DNA of 64,000 bases, taken from Bacteroidia bacterium (GTDB taxonomy: Bacteria; Bacteroidota; Bacteroidia; Flavobacteriales; Flavobacteriaceae). The notes under the pieces are model-generated. The model did no database searches and had not been told where the DNA came from. It saw nothing but the letters and a program-made list of their open reading frames with translations. Shown here piece after piece: positions 53,481-61,979 of this stretch. Positions within the stretch are counted from its first letter, which is position 1. Each line of letters opens with the position of its first letter. A program made the position numbers and the translations under genes. The stretch lies in contig JAUIFC010000001.1 of the NCBI GenBank assembly GCA_030429455.1, forward strand, positions 1-64,000, given 5' to 3'.

Positions 53481-54884
53481 TTGACAAATCAACCAACATT
53501 AGTAAAATTTATTCGATACTTTAAAGAAGCTCTTACAGGCAAAGATCAAGATTTTACTTCAGGCAGTATTCGCAAGGCTGTGATGTTATTATCTGTACCG
53601 ATGATATTGGAGATGCTAATGGAATCTATTTTCGCTATTGTCGATATTTTTTATGTCTCCAAAGTTAGTGTCAATGCTGTTGCAACTATAGGCTTAACAG
53701 AATCTGTGGTAACATTGATTTATGCCGTTGCTATTGGATTAAGTATGGCTGCAACTGCCATTGTTGCGAGACGTATTGGCGAAAAAGACAAAAAAGGAGC
53801 ATCGCAAGCTGCTGTGCAGGTTATTTTTTTGGGAATTTTTGTTGCTTTAATTATTAGTGTTGTTGGAGTTTTGTATCCTAAGGAGATTCTACAGCTAATG
53901 GGAGCGGAGCCAGATCTGATTGAAGAAGGTTTTGGTTACACACAAATTTTGTTGGGTGGTAATGTAACAATCATGTTACTCTTTTTGATCAATGCAATTT
54001 TTCGCGGTGCTGGAGATGCCTCAGTCGCCATGTGGGTGTTAGTGGTTTCAAATGGGTTAAATATCATTTTAGATCCAGTTTTTATTTTTGGCTTCGGTCC
54101 AATTCCTGCTTATGGTGTAAAAGGTGCGGCTATAGCCACTACTATCGGACGAGGTGCAGCAGTTATAATTCAGTTTTTAGTTCTATTTTATGGTTGGAGT
54201 AAAATCAAAGTTGAGCTTAAAGACCTTGTTTTACGTATAGTTACAATGACCAATTTGATAAAAGTATCCTTAGGCGGTATAGGTCAATTTCTAATAGGAA
54301 CCTCGTCATGGGTGTTTTTAATGCGCATCATGAGCGAATTCGGAAGCGAAGTATTAGCAGGATACACCATTGCAATTCGAGTCATGCTATTTACATTAAT
54401 GCCCGCATGGGGAATGAGTAACGCTGCCGCTACTTTGGTAGGTCAAAATTTAGGTGCTAAAAAACCTGAAAGAGCAGAGAAATCCGTTTGGAAAACTGGT
54501 CAGTATTGTGCTGTTTTTATGGGAATTGTTTCTCTTGTATATTTAGGATTTGCTCCTCAAATTATACAATGGTTTACAGAGGTGCCTGAGGTTGTGAAAA
54601 ATGGTGCCTTATGTTTGAGAATCATGGCAGCAGGTTATATATTCTATGCTTACGCTATGGTGATAATCAATTCATTTAATGGTGCTGGAGACACTAAAAC
54701 ACCAACCTGGATCAACTTTATTTGCTTTTGGTTATTTCAACTGCCTTTAGCATATATGTCGGCCATTACTTTTAATTTTGGTCCAATAGGTGTATTCGTA
54801 GCCATTACAGCTGCAGAAGTACTTATAGCCATAATAGGCATTTATTGGTTCAAAAAAGGCTATTGGAAATTAGTTAAAGTCTAA
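53481..54884 (+). CDS. MATE-family efflux transporter
   Basis: This 467-residue protein starts at TTG. It has 12 predicted membrane helices in two homologous halves, with IRKAVMLLSVPMILEMLMES at the start and GAGDASVAMWV and GAGDTKTPTWIN as the equivalent loop in each half. MATE proteins export cationic drugs and other molecules in exchange for Na+ or H+. It stands between a kinase and its probable regulator partner, and has a palindrome in front. The substrate is unknown. Confidence 0.92.
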   Translation: MTNQPTLVKFIRYFKEALTGKDQDFTSGSIRKAVMLLSVPMILEMLMESIFAIVDIFYVSKVSVNAVATIGLTESVVTLIYAVAIGLSMAATAIVARRIGEKDKKGASQAAVQVIFLGIFVALIISVVGVLYPKEILQLMGAEPDLIEEGFGYTQILLGGNVTIMLLFLINAIFRGAGDASVAMWVLVVSNGLNIILDPVFIFGFGPIPAYGVKGAAIATTIGRGAAVIIQFLVLFYGWSKIKVELKDLVLRIVTMTNLIKVSLGGIGQFLIGTSSWVFLMRIMSEFGSEVLAGYTIAIRVMLFTLMPAWGMSNAAATLVGQNLGAKKPERAEKSVWKTGQYCAVFMGIVSLVYLGFAPQIIQWFTEVPEVVKNGALCLRIMAAGYIFYAYAMVIINSFNGAGDTKTPTWINFICFWLFQLPLAYMSAITFNFGPIGVFVAITAAEVLIAIIGIYWFKKGYWKLVKV

Positions 54885-54923
54885 TGTTTAAAATATGTTT
54901 AACCCTTTGTAAACTATAGATTT

Positions 54924-55601
54924 ATGTCCATAAATTGCATTATTGTCGATGACGAAATCTCTTCACAAGATGTCCTAAAGCATTTTATAGCAAAAACAGA
55001 AATGCTTCAACTTAAAGATACATGCTCAAGTGCATCAGAAGCATTTGAATATCTTCAATTACACAGAGATATCGAATTGATTTTTTTAGATATAAATATG
55101 CCAAATCAATCGGGATTAGATTTTTACAAAACACTTATACGACCTCCAAAGGTTATTTTTACGACGGCATATCCTCAATATGCTGTGGAAGGTTTTGAAG
55201 TCGAAGCCATAGATTATTTGTTAAAACCATTTTCCTATCAACGTTTTCTCACTGCTGTAGGCAAAGCCATAAAGCTATTTGCTGAAACTGAAGAGGCCGT
55301 AGACTATCTAGTGTTAAAAGAGAATAAATCTTTACATAAAGTGTTTTTCAACAATATTTTGTTTGTAGAAGCATGTGGCGATTACGTAAAAGTACATACA
55401 GACTCAAAAACGGTAATGACTAATATGACCTTCAAAAATCTAAATAATTCCTTACCAAATAATTTTTTTCAAGTGCATAAATCATATACGATTAATGTAC
55501 ATAAACTTCAGCAGGTCTCTGGAAATCTGATTTTTATCGATAGCCATAAAATCCCAATTGGGCAGACTTATAAAAAGGCTGTTATGGAAAATTTGTTTTA
55601 A
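54924..55601 (+). CDS. LytTR-family response regulator
   Basis: This 225-residue protein has a receiver domain (acidic pair VDDE at residues 9-11, phospho-acceptor Asp56 in LIFLDINMP, then FTTAYPQYAVEGF and the Lys of LLKPFSYQRF) and a C-terminal LytTR DNA-binding domain (VFFNNILFVEACGDYVKVHT, then FFQVHKSYTINVHKL). It is the probable partner of the LytS-type kinase at 52372 although a MATE gene separates them. It may control the MATE gene or the lipoprotein genes on either side. Confidence 0.92.
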   Translation: MSINCIIVDDEISSQDVLKHFIAKTEMLQLKDTCSSASEAFEYLQLHRDIELIFLDINMPNQSGLDFYKTLIRPPKVIFTTAYPQYAVEGFEVEAIDYLLKPFSYQRFLTAVGKAIKLFAETEEAVDYLVLKENKSLHKVFFNNILFVEACGDYVKVHTDSKTVMTNMTFKNLNNSLPNNFFQVHKSYTINVHKLQQVSGNLIFIDSHKIPIGQTYKKAVMENLF

Positions 55602-55650
55602 TTTTTAATGAAGTAGAACCCACTTAAATTTTCATTTAGTTTTTTCTTAA

Positions 55651-55680
55651 TTTGAAAATAATAAAATTCATGTACATTTG
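55651..55680 (+). promoter_or_regulatory. Good Bacteroidota-type promoter
   Basis: TTTG at 55651-55654 and TACATTTG at 55673-55680 are separated by 18 nt and match the -33/-7 consensus (TTTG, TAnnTTTG). Transcription should begin a few bases after 55680. The element overlaps a possible TTG start at 55678, which argues that translation starts further downstream. Confidence 0.65.
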
Positions 55681-55704
55681 TTTATTATAAAAAGCAATCC
55701 ACTT

Positions 55705-56706
55705 TTGAGAAATAACTATCACTTTCTTTTCTTGGTTTTATGTCTGTTGACCGCAAGTTCCTGCGATGATGGGAATATTATTGTAACAACTTTCGATTTT
55801 GATCAGGATACGCCATTGTCTTTATGTCAACAAGATGATACAAATGTTCTTTACTATATAAATCCCCAAACAAACGAGGCAATATCATTTCAATTTTCTC
55901 AAGGAGATTTTTCTGGAACGTTTATAGGACTAGACACATCTTTAACACTTACAGTAGACATTAATAGTTCTAATGTGATAACCTATCGCAAATTAAGTGA
56001 TCAGACTAACGGCAATGAGTATTATTGCCAACAGGTTCCGCCGAGTTCGCCTCAAGTTTTAGAAGAATTTGTGAGTACAACTGGCGGTACAGCAACACTT
56101 TTTATAAGCATAGAATCTCAAGATGACAACGATGGTGTGCCAGCCGAACTTGAAGATATAAACGGCGATGGAAATTTGTTAAATGACGATTCCGATGGCG
56201 ATGGCATTCCGGATTTTATTGATACAGACGACGATAACGATAATGTATTAACCATTAGCGAAGAGCTTGAAGCTGTGGATGATAATGGAAATGTGATTTC
56301 AGGTCAATATGTCGATACAGATCTAGATGGCATTCCGAATTATTTGGACGCGGACGATGATGGTGATAATATTTTGACCAATAATGAGGACTTAAATTAT
56401 TGCGAAGACCCTGAAAATCCTGCTTTAAATCCTACCAACGACGTAAATGTAGATGGAATACCGAATTACCTAAATAATACTGAAACGGGAAGTGTAACCA
56501 TAAATGTGGTGAAAAGAAATACCATTACAAGAGCTTTTATTACTCAAGTTGTGTTTAACGACATTACTTTTAACAATCAAAGTAACGCCGAGAGCTTAAC
56601 ATTTTCCGTATTTACAATGGGAAGATACGATACAACCCAAAGCCAAAATCTGCCATTTGCTGAAGGTATTATTTCCGAAGACGAAGCAGGGAATATTTGT
56701 CAATAA
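55705..56706 (+). CDS. Acidic-repeat (TSP3-like) lipoprotein
   Basis: I place the start at TTG 55705: the frame opens further upstream, but 55678 lies within a promoter -7 element. From 55705 the protein reads MRNNYHFLFLVLCLLTASSC, a clean lipoprotein signal with Cys20. Of about 333 residues, the middle carries Asp-rich repeats (DDNDGVPAELEDINGDG, DSDGDGIPDFIDTDDDNDN) like the thrombospondin type 3 calcium-binding repeats common in flavobacterial surface proteins. The rest is unrecognised. It ends tail-to-tail with a minus-strand gene, overlapping by 7 nt. Confidence 0.72.
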   Translation: MRNNYHFLFLVLCLLTASSCDDGNIIVTTFDFDQDTPLSLCQQDDTNVLYYINPQTNEAISFQFSQGDFSGTFIGLDTSLTLTVDINSSNVITYRKLSDQTNGNEYYCQQVPPSSPQVLEEFVSTTGGTATLFISIESQDDNDGVPAELEDINGDGNLLNDDSDGDGIPDFIDTDDDNDNVLTISEELEAVDDNGNVISGQYVDTDLDGIPNYLDADDDGDNILTNNEDLNYCEDPENPALNPTNDVNVDGIPNYLNNTETGSVTINVVKRNTITRAFITQVVFNDITFNNQSNAESLTFSVFTMGRYDTTQSQNLPFAEGIISEDEAGNICQ

Positions 56707-57218
56707 ATCTTAACTTCTGTCGCTCCAAGACCATATTTTTGATAATTAGCATCATGGTATTCAAGGTTGTCGTAGCGTCTTAAAAGCGTTTTTAACTCTT
56801 CTTTTAGCACCCCTTGGCCAACACCATGAATTAAAATGATTTTATTAAAGCGTTTGGCTACTGCCCAGTCAATAAAATTTTTTGCTCTTGAAAGTTGAAT
56901 GTTCAAAATTTCAAAATTCGATAGTCGTCTTGCATCATCAATAAGTTCATGAATATGCAAATCTAGTTCAGGGATGTAATTACCTTTTTTGGGTTTGGAT
57001 TTTATCGGCTTATCATGAGTTTGTTCTTTGTAATAGCCAATATTTGAATAATTGAAATCCATTCTTTTCGAAAGAATTATCTCATTCGAAGAAAATGCTT
57101 GTTCAAAGCCATCATCAAATTTAACGCTTATTTTATCGCCCTGTATTCCCGAAATTGTTCCTTCTAGATTATCATCTATAACTTCTATTCGATCACCTAT
57201 CTTAAAGGGTTTAGTCAT
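56700..57218 (-). CDS. Smr-domain protein (DUF2027 type)
   Basis: I chose the ATG at 57218, giving MTKPFKIGDRIEVID and 172 residues; a longer open frame to 57299 would overlap the upstream gene heavily. The N-terminal part is a small beta-barrel (KOW/Tudor-like, VIDDNLEGTISGIQGDKI). The C-terminal Smr domain has LDLHIHEL and IILIHGVGQGVLKEEL, where the HGxG loop marks the nuclease-like site. Smr domains in MutS2-like proteins bind or cut nucleic acids; the function here is not established. It overlaps its upstream neighbour by 8 nt. Confidence 0.84.
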   Translation of the reverse strand: MTKPFKIGDRIEVIDDNLEGTISGIQGDKISVKFDDGFEQAFSSNEIILSKRMDFNYSNIGYYKEQTHDKPIKSKPKKGNYIPELDLHIHELIDDARRLSNFEILNIQLSRAKNFIDWAVAKRFNKIILIHGVGQGVLKEELKTLLRRYDNLEYHDANYQKYGLGATEVKIY

Positions 57219-57435
57219 CGTCAGTAGAGCTGTCTTCTGTTTGATTTTCAGATGAATTGTTGTCGCTTGACCATTGCTTAGTAGATTTGTAAAGCCCAAA
57301 CATTAAGATGACTAAGCCAGCAATTTTTAGATATACATGCGTTGGACTAGAAATAAAGTCATAAAGTAACAGTCCTGCGCCAATTAGAATGATAACAGTA
57401 TTTATGCTTTGTTTCGATGTGTTTATGCTAGACAA
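57211..57435 (-). CDS. Small two-helix membrane protein
   Basis: This 74-residue protein starts at TTG (57435). It has two hydrophobic helices, NTVIILIGAGLLLYDFI and YLKIAGLVILMFGLY, then a Ser/Asp/Glu-rich hydrophilic tail ending SSTDDD. There is no family I can name. It overlaps the Smr-domain gene by 8 nt, so the two are likely made together. A -7 element lies just upstream on the same strand. Confidence 0.65.
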   Translation of the reverse strand: MSSINTSKQSINTVIILIGAGLLLYDFISSPTHVYLKIAGLVILMFGLYKSTKQWSSDNNSSENQTEDSSTDDD

Positions 57436-57448
57436 AATTCTTTTTTTA

Positions 57449-57456
57449 CAAAAGTA
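57449..57456 (-). promoter_or_regulatory. Candidate -7 element for the small membrane protein/Smr pair
   Basis: Read on the minus strand this is TACTTTTG, a match to TAnnTTTG. It ends 13 nt before the TTG start at 57435, implying a very short leader. No good -33 TTG was found at the usual distance. Confidence 0.4.
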
Positions 57457-57562
57457 AAACTTGAGACCAAGATTTCAGTCTATCTTATAAATATTTAAGA
57501 ATTTGTCTCAATAGTGATTAGAGTTGGTTTGAAACAACACTGAAAGCGATTTAAACGCTCTT

Positions 57563-57988
57563 CTAATCAAAACAAGAATCCAAAAAATAGTTTATGATAT
57601 CAGTCGATGTCACAATGCCTATTAGATGATCATGTTCAATGACAGGCAAGGCGTGAAAATTTTCATTCGACAATATTTCTGCAACATGTTTTATGCTGTC
57701 ATCAGAGTTCACACAAACCACTTTATGGGTCATGACATTTTCTAAAGTAAAATAATCATAAACAGAATCTTCAATTATTCTACCCGTATGATCTGTGGCG
57801 TCTGCATAAGATATTCTAAGTAAATCAGAATAGCTTAACATACCAACAATTTTACCTCCATTCACCACAGGTAAGTGTTTTATCTTATTTTTTTTGAACA
57901 ATACTTCTGCCTTTGCTAAACTATCATTAAGGTTAAGCTTTACAAGGTTTTTTGTCATTATACTGGAAACGGTTTCGCTTTTTTTCAT
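57563..57988 (-). CDS. CBS-domain pair protein
   Basis: This 141-residue protein consists of two CBS domains: TVSSIMTKNLVKLNLNDSL with HLPVVNGGKIVGMLSYSDL, then VMTHKVVCVNSDDSI with HALPVIEHDHLIGIVTSTDI. CBS pairs bind adenine nucleotides and sense energy state or regulate partner proteins. There is no fused enzyme here, and the partner is not evident from the neighbours. It is transcribed away from glyS. Confidence 0.88.
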   Translation of the reverse strand: MKKSETVSSIMTKNLVKLNLNDSLAKAEVLFKKNKIKHLPVVNGGKIVGMLSYSDLLRISYADATDHTGRIIEDSVYDYFTLENVMTHKVVCVNSDDSIKHVAEILSNENFHALPVIEHDHLIGIVTSTDIINYFLDSCFD

Positions 57989-58307
57989 GGCGCAATTATT
58001 TTGAAATGCTAGTCAAATATCAACAAAAAAAAGGAGACTAAATATGACAATTGTCAGTTGTTGGAGCATGTCAAAGGGTATAATTTTGTAGATTTTCTGG
58101 GTTTTAAAATTCTTTTTCAAAATTTTCAAATAATTTCCTATTATGTGATAACATGGGGTATTACTAATTATGATTTTTCTTCATAAAATTTAAAAGTGAT
58201 TTGATTCAAAAATTTTGAAATATACAATCAATTACACTGAAATTTTCAAGTCTTTTTAAACTCCATTTCGACTTAAATCTTCTGTTTTAATTTTTTACTT
58301 TTGCGGC
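57989..58307. other. 319-bp divergent intergenic region
   Basis: This AT-rich gap separates the minus-strand CBS gene from plus-strand glyS and must hold both promoters. A 10-bp palindrome GACAATTGTC is at 58046-58055. A -7 match (TACTTTTG) lies at 58296-58303 beside the glyS ATG. I see no coding frame and no clear RNA structure. Confidence 0.55.
58296..58303 (+). promoter_or_regulatory. Candidate -7 element abutting the glyS start
   Basis: TACTTTTG matches TAnnTTTG and ends 4 nt before the ATG at 58308. Transcription would begin at or next to the A of the start codon, giving a leaderless or nearly leaderless mRNA. No clear -33 TTG is visible at the normal spacing, so the call is moderate. 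Confidence 0.45.
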
Positions 58308-59843
58308 ATGGCAAAACAACAAGATAAATTCAAACAAGTTATAGCTCATGCGAAAGAGTATGGCTATATTTTTTCTTCTAGCGAAATATATGATGGCTTA
58401 AGCGCAGTTTACGATTATGGTCAAAACGGCGTTGAGTTAAAGAATAATATTAAGGAGTATTGGTGGAAAAGTATGACACAGATGCATCAAAATATTGTCG
58501 GTCTAGACGCGGCGATATTAATGCATCCCAAAACTTGGAAAGCTTCCGGCCATGTTGATGCATTTAATGATCCTTTAATAGACAATAAAGATTCTAAAAA
58601 ACGATACCGCGCCGACGTTTTAGTCGAAGATTTTAGAGAAAAAATAAATGAAAAAATCAATAAGGACATTGTCAAAGCTAAAAAGCGCTTCAAAGATGCC
58701 TTTGACGAAGAGCAATATAGAGCTACAAACCCAAATGTTCTAAGGCGCCAAAAGCAAATTGATGATATCACATTAAGGCTTACAGAAGTTCAAAACGATA
58801 ATGATTTAGAAGGTTTTAGACAACTTATTATAGATTTGGATATCAAATGTCCCGTAAGTGGTACGGCCAATTGGACAGATGTTAAGCAGTTTAACCTAAT
58901 GTTTGCGACCAAACTTGGAGCCTCAGCAGAGTCGGCTACAGATTTGTATTTGCGACCAGAAACCGCACAAGGCATATTTGTCAATTTTGCAAATGTGCAG
59001 AAAACAGGACGACTTAAAATTCCTTTTGGAATAGCCCAAATAGGTAAAGCCTTTAGAAACGAAATTGTGGCTAGACAGTTTATCTTTAGGCAGCGTGAGT
59101 TCGAGCAAATGGAAATGCAATTCTTCGTCAAACCTGGGGAAGAATTAGAGTGGTTCGACTATTGGAAAACGCAAAGACAACACTGGCATAATTCACTTGG
59201 CCTTGGAGAAGATAACTATCGTTTTCATGATCATGAAAAGTTAGCCCACTATGCCAATGCAGCAACAGATATCGAATTTAATTTTCCATTTGGATTCAAA
59301 GAGCTAGAGGGAATTCATTCCAGAACAGATTTCGATCTTAAAGCTCATGAAGAATTATCAGGAAAGAAACTTCAGTTTTTTGACCACGAAAAAGGGGAGT
59401 CGTATGTGCCATATGTCATTGAAACTTCAATTGGTGTGGATAGGATGTTTTTAGCAGTATTTTCCTCTGCATTAACGGACGAGACACTTAAAGATGGTTC
59501 TACTAGAACTGTTCTTAAACTTCCTTCAGTTTTGGCACCTTACAAAGCAGCAGTCCTTCCTTTACTTAAAAGAGATGGTTTGCCTGAAATAGCACAACAA
59601 ATTGTTGAAGACTTAAAGTGGGATTTTAAAGTGATTTATGACGAAAAGGACGCCGTAGGACGCAGATATAGAAGACAAGATGCTGCTGGCACCCCATTCT
59701 GCATAACTGTTGATCATGACACAAAAGAAGATAAGTCCGTAACTATTCGGTATAGAGATACCATGGAACAAAAACGAGTTCCTATTTCCGAATTAAAATC
59801 TGTATTAGACCAAGAATTAAGTTATAAGACTTGGTTAAAATAG
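58308..59843 (+). CDS. glyS: Glycyl-tRNA synthetase, class II alpha-2 type
   Basis: This 511-residue enzyme is the single-chain type found in eukaryotes, archaea and some bacteria, and joins glycine to tRNA-Gly. Early motifs are FSSSEIYDGLSAVYDYG and HPKTWKASGHVDAFNDPL. Class II motif 2 is FRNEIVARQFIFRQREFEQMEMQFF, here cited at about residues 253-277, and motif 3 is ETSIGVDRMFLAVF. The C-terminal anticodon-binding domain has LAPYKAAVLPLLKRDG and GRRYRRQDAAGTPFCITVD. Length and motifs are complete. A terminator follows. Confidence 0.96.
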   Translation: MAKQQDKFKQVIAHAKEYGYIFSSSEIYDGLSAVYDYGQNGVELKNNIKEYWWKSMTQMHQNIVGLDAAILMHPKTWKASGHVDAFNDPLIDNKDSKKRYRADVLVEDFREKINEKINKDIVKAKKRFKDAFDEEQYRATNPNVLRRQKQIDDITLRLTEVQNDNDLEGFRQLIIDLDIKCPVSGTANWTDVKQFNLMFATKLGASAESATDLYLRPETAQGIFVNFANVQKTGRLKIPFGIAQIGKAFRNEIVARQFIFRQREFEQMEMQFFVKPGEELEWFDYWKTQRQHWHNSLGLGEDNYRFHDHEKLAHYANAATDIEFNFPFGFKELEGIHSRTDFDLKAHEELSGKKLQFFDHEKGESYVPYVIETSIGVDRMFLAVFSSALTDETLKDGSTRTVLKLPSVLAPYKAAVLPLLKRDGLPEIAQQIVEDLKWDFKVIYDEKDAVGRRYRRQDAAGTPFCITVDHDTKEDKSVTIRYRDTMEQKRVPISELKSVLDQELSYKTWLK

Positions 59844-59867
59844 ACAAGTGTTTTGGTCATCTACCAT

Positions 59868-59898
59868 TTTCAACAATCTTTTGTTGAGATGTTTTTTT
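59868..59898 (+). terminator. Probable rho-independent terminator after glyS
   Basis: A hairpin with TCAACAA (59870-59876) and TTGTTGA (59881-59887), a 4-nt loop and one further pair beyond a G-T wobble, is followed by a seven-T run (59892-59898). It lies 25 bp after the glyS stop. Confidence 0.65.
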
Positions 59899-59956
59899 GG
59901 TTTGAAATTAATTAAAACGCTGAAAGTTCAGTTTACTGAGGATTTAGTTATAGCGT

Positions 59957-59986
59957 TTTGATAATTTTAACATTTGCTTTACTTTG
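59957..59986 (+). promoter_or_regulatory. Candidate promoter of the ABC export operon
   Basis: TTTG at 59957-59960 and TTACTTTG at 59979-59986 (one mismatch to TAnnTTTG) are spaced by 18 nt. Transcription would begin near 59992, inside the 24-bp dyad described separately, and 48 nt before the ATPase start. Confidence 0.45.
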
Positions 59987-59987
59987 A

Positions 59988-60011
59988 AAAATGTAACAAT
60001 TGAAACATTTT
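59988..60011. promoter_or_regulatory. 24-bp dyad, candidate operator of the ABC export operon
   Basis: AAAATGT-aa-CAATTG-aa-ACATTTT is a symmetric element with ten complementary pairs around a CAATTG centre; only the two AA spacers break the symmetry. It immediately follows the candidate -7 element, an ideal place for a repressor. The binder is unknown. Confidence 0.45.
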
Positions 60012-60039
60012 GACGTCTTAATAATCAAATTCAATTTTT

Positions 60040-60741
60040 ATGATTGAGATAAAGGACTTACACAAATCCTATAAAGTAGGAAAAAACTCACTTCATGTAT
60101 TAAAAGGAATTAATTTTTCCGTCAAAGAAGGCGAATTGGTTTCGATAATGGGTTCATCCGGTTCTGGAAAATCAACTTTACTGAATATTCTTGGTATGCT
60201 AGATGAAGCAGAAAAAGGAACCTACCATCTCGATGGTGTTGAAATTAAAAACCTTTCAGAAAAAATTGCAGCGAATTACAGAAACAAATTTTTAGGCTTT
60301 ATATTTCAATCATTCAACTTAATTAATTACAAAAATGCTCTAGATAATGTAGCTTTACCCCTTTATTATCAAAATGTTAAGCGTAAGGAAAGAACCGAAA
60401 TTGCCATGTCTTACCTGGAAAAAGTTGGCTTAGCACAATGGGCAAAGCATTTGCCAACAGAACTTTCTGGAGGGCAAAAACAGCGTGTAGCCATTGCGAG
60501 AGCTTTGGCAGGCCAGCCAAAAGTTATACTTGCCGACGAACTTACAGGAGCACTTGATTCGACAACATCTTATGAAATTATGGAATTAATTCAGGAGATT
60601 AACGATGAGGGAAAAACCATTTTAGTAGTTACACACGAGGACGATATCGCTCATATGACCAAAAGAATTGTAAATCTTAGAGATGGTATCATAATAGACG
60701 ATAGAAAAGTAGACCAAGTAAAAGCAAAAGCACATGTTTAG
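60040..60741 (+). CDS. MacB/LolD-type ABC transporter ATP-binding protein
   Basis: This 233-residue ATPase has Walker A GSSGSGKSTLLN, Q-loop FIFQSFNLI, signature LSGGQKQRVAIARAL, Walker B VILADELTGALD and H-loop VVTHEDD. The separate ATPase with MacB-like permeases defines the type VII (mechanotransmission) ABC family, which drives export across the periplasm without moving substrate through the inner membrane. It overlaps the first permease by 8 nt. Confidence 0.94.
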   Translation: MIEIKDLHKSYKVGKNSLHVLKGINFSVKEGELVSIMGSSGSGKSTLLNILGMLDEAEKGTYHLDGVEIKNLSEKIAANYRNKFLGFIFQSFNLINYKNALDNVALPLYYQNVKRKERTEIAMSYLEKVGLAQWAKHLPTELSGGQKQRVAIARALAGQPKVILADELTGALDSTTSYEIMELIQEINDEGKTILVVTHEDDIAHMTKRIVNLRDGIIIDDRKVDQVKAKAHV

Positions 60742-61978
60742 TATAGAGCGTTGGTCCGAAGTCTTCGAAGCAATAAGCAAAAATAAGTTGAGAACTTTCT
60801 TGACTGGTTTTTCTGTTTCTATAGGAATTTTGATTCTTGTCCTATTACTAGGTGTTGGAGAAGGAATGAAAAACGGTATCGAACTTCAATTTGCTCAAGA
60901 TGCACAAAATAGAGTACAGATTTGGTCTGGAGTTACAACCGTTGAATACAAAGGTTTAAACCCAGGACGAAGAGTACAGTTTAAAAATAAGGACTACGAT
61001 TTAGTAACTAAAAATTATGGCGATGATTTGGAATATAAATCATCAACTTACCAACGTTGGGTAAATGTTTTTTCATACAAAGAGAACACGTCAAGTTACA
61101 GAATTGAAGGTGTTTTGCCAGATTATCAATTTCTTGAAAATGCAGGTATTATTCAAGGAAGATTTATAAATCAGCAAGACCAAGATAGATACACAAAAAA
61201 TGTTGTTATTGGGAAAAAGGTTAGAAATGAACTCTTTAAAACTGAAAATCCTCTCGGAAAACTGATTAAAAGCAATGGCGTTAATTATAAAGTTGTTGGA
61301 GTTTTTCAAGATCCAGGTGGTGATAGAGAAGAGTCTCGTGTATTCTTTCCTCTTTCAACAATGCAAAAAATTTATGGAGCTGGGAACGATATAAGCAATA
61401 TTTCGTTCACATTACCTAAGGCTGCAACTTACGAAGAGGCTGTAAAGAAATCCACAGCTTTAGTTGGAGAAATAGAAACCTTGCTTAAAGCAAGACATAG
61501 TGTGGCTCCAGAAGATACTTCTGGTGTAAATTACTTTAACTCAATAGCAGAAGCCAAAAAGTTTTATGATCTAATGGCAAATATGAATTTGTTTTTCTGG
61601 TTTGTTGGAATAGCAAGTTTACTTGCGGGCATCATAGGTGTGAGTAACATCATGCTGATTATTGTAAAAGAACGTACTAAAGAAATCGGAATTAGAAAAG
61701 CCTTAGGAGCTCAACCTTCAAGCATTATATGGATGATTTTGCATGAATCTATTTTTGTAACTGCTATTTCAGGTTTTACGGGTTTAATATTGGGGTTACT
61801 GCTATTGGAAGCAGTAGGCTCTGCCATACAAACCGAGTTTATTTCCAATCCAGAAGTGAATTTGAATGTTGCTATTTCTACTGTTATTGTGCTTGTAGTT
61901 TCAGGGGCTATTGCAGGATTTTTCCCCGCTAGACGAGGTGCCAAGATCAAACCAATTGTTGCATTAAGAGAAGAATAA
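60734..61978 (+). CDS. MacB-like ABC permease (1)
   Basis: This 414-residue protein has one N-terminal membrane helix (residues 20-40), a large periplasmic MacB_PCD domain (about 45-275), then three C-terminal helices of the FtsX domain with IGVSNIMLIIVKERTKEIGIRKALGA. It works as a dimer partner with the second permease and the ATPase. The two permease genes are homologous in order and length, so they probably form a heterodimer. It is separated from the next gene by one base. Confidence 0.92.
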   Translation: MFSIERWSEVFEAISKNKLRTFLTGFSVSIGILILVLLLGVGEGMKNGIELQFAQDAQNRVQIWSGVTTVEYKGLNPGRRVQFKNKDYDLVTKNYGDDLEYKSSTYQRWVNVFSYKENTSSYRIEGVLPDYQFLENAGIIQGRFINQQDQDRYTKNVVIGKKVRNELFKTENPLGKLIKSNGVNYKVVGVFQDPGGDREESRVFFPLSTMQKIYGAGNDISNISFTLPKAATYEEAVKKSTALVGEIETLLKARHSVAPEDTSGVNYFNSIAEAKKFYDLMANMNLFFWFVGIASLLAGIIGVSNIMLIIVKERTKEIGIRKALGAQPSSIIWMILHESIFVTAISGFTGLILGLLLLEAVGSAIQTEFISNPEVNLNVAISTVIVLVVSGAIAGFFPARRGAKIKPIVALREE

Positions 61979-61979
61979 T

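Noticed and set aside
58046-58055. GACAATTGTC palindrome as an operator for glyS or the CBS gene
   Set aside because: A 10-bp palindrome occurs by chance in a window of this size, and it is far from both starts and not aligned with a promoter element.
58790-59131. A 113-codon minus-strand frame inside glyS
   Set aside because: It is antisense to the highly conserved catalytic core of glycyl-tRNA synthetase.
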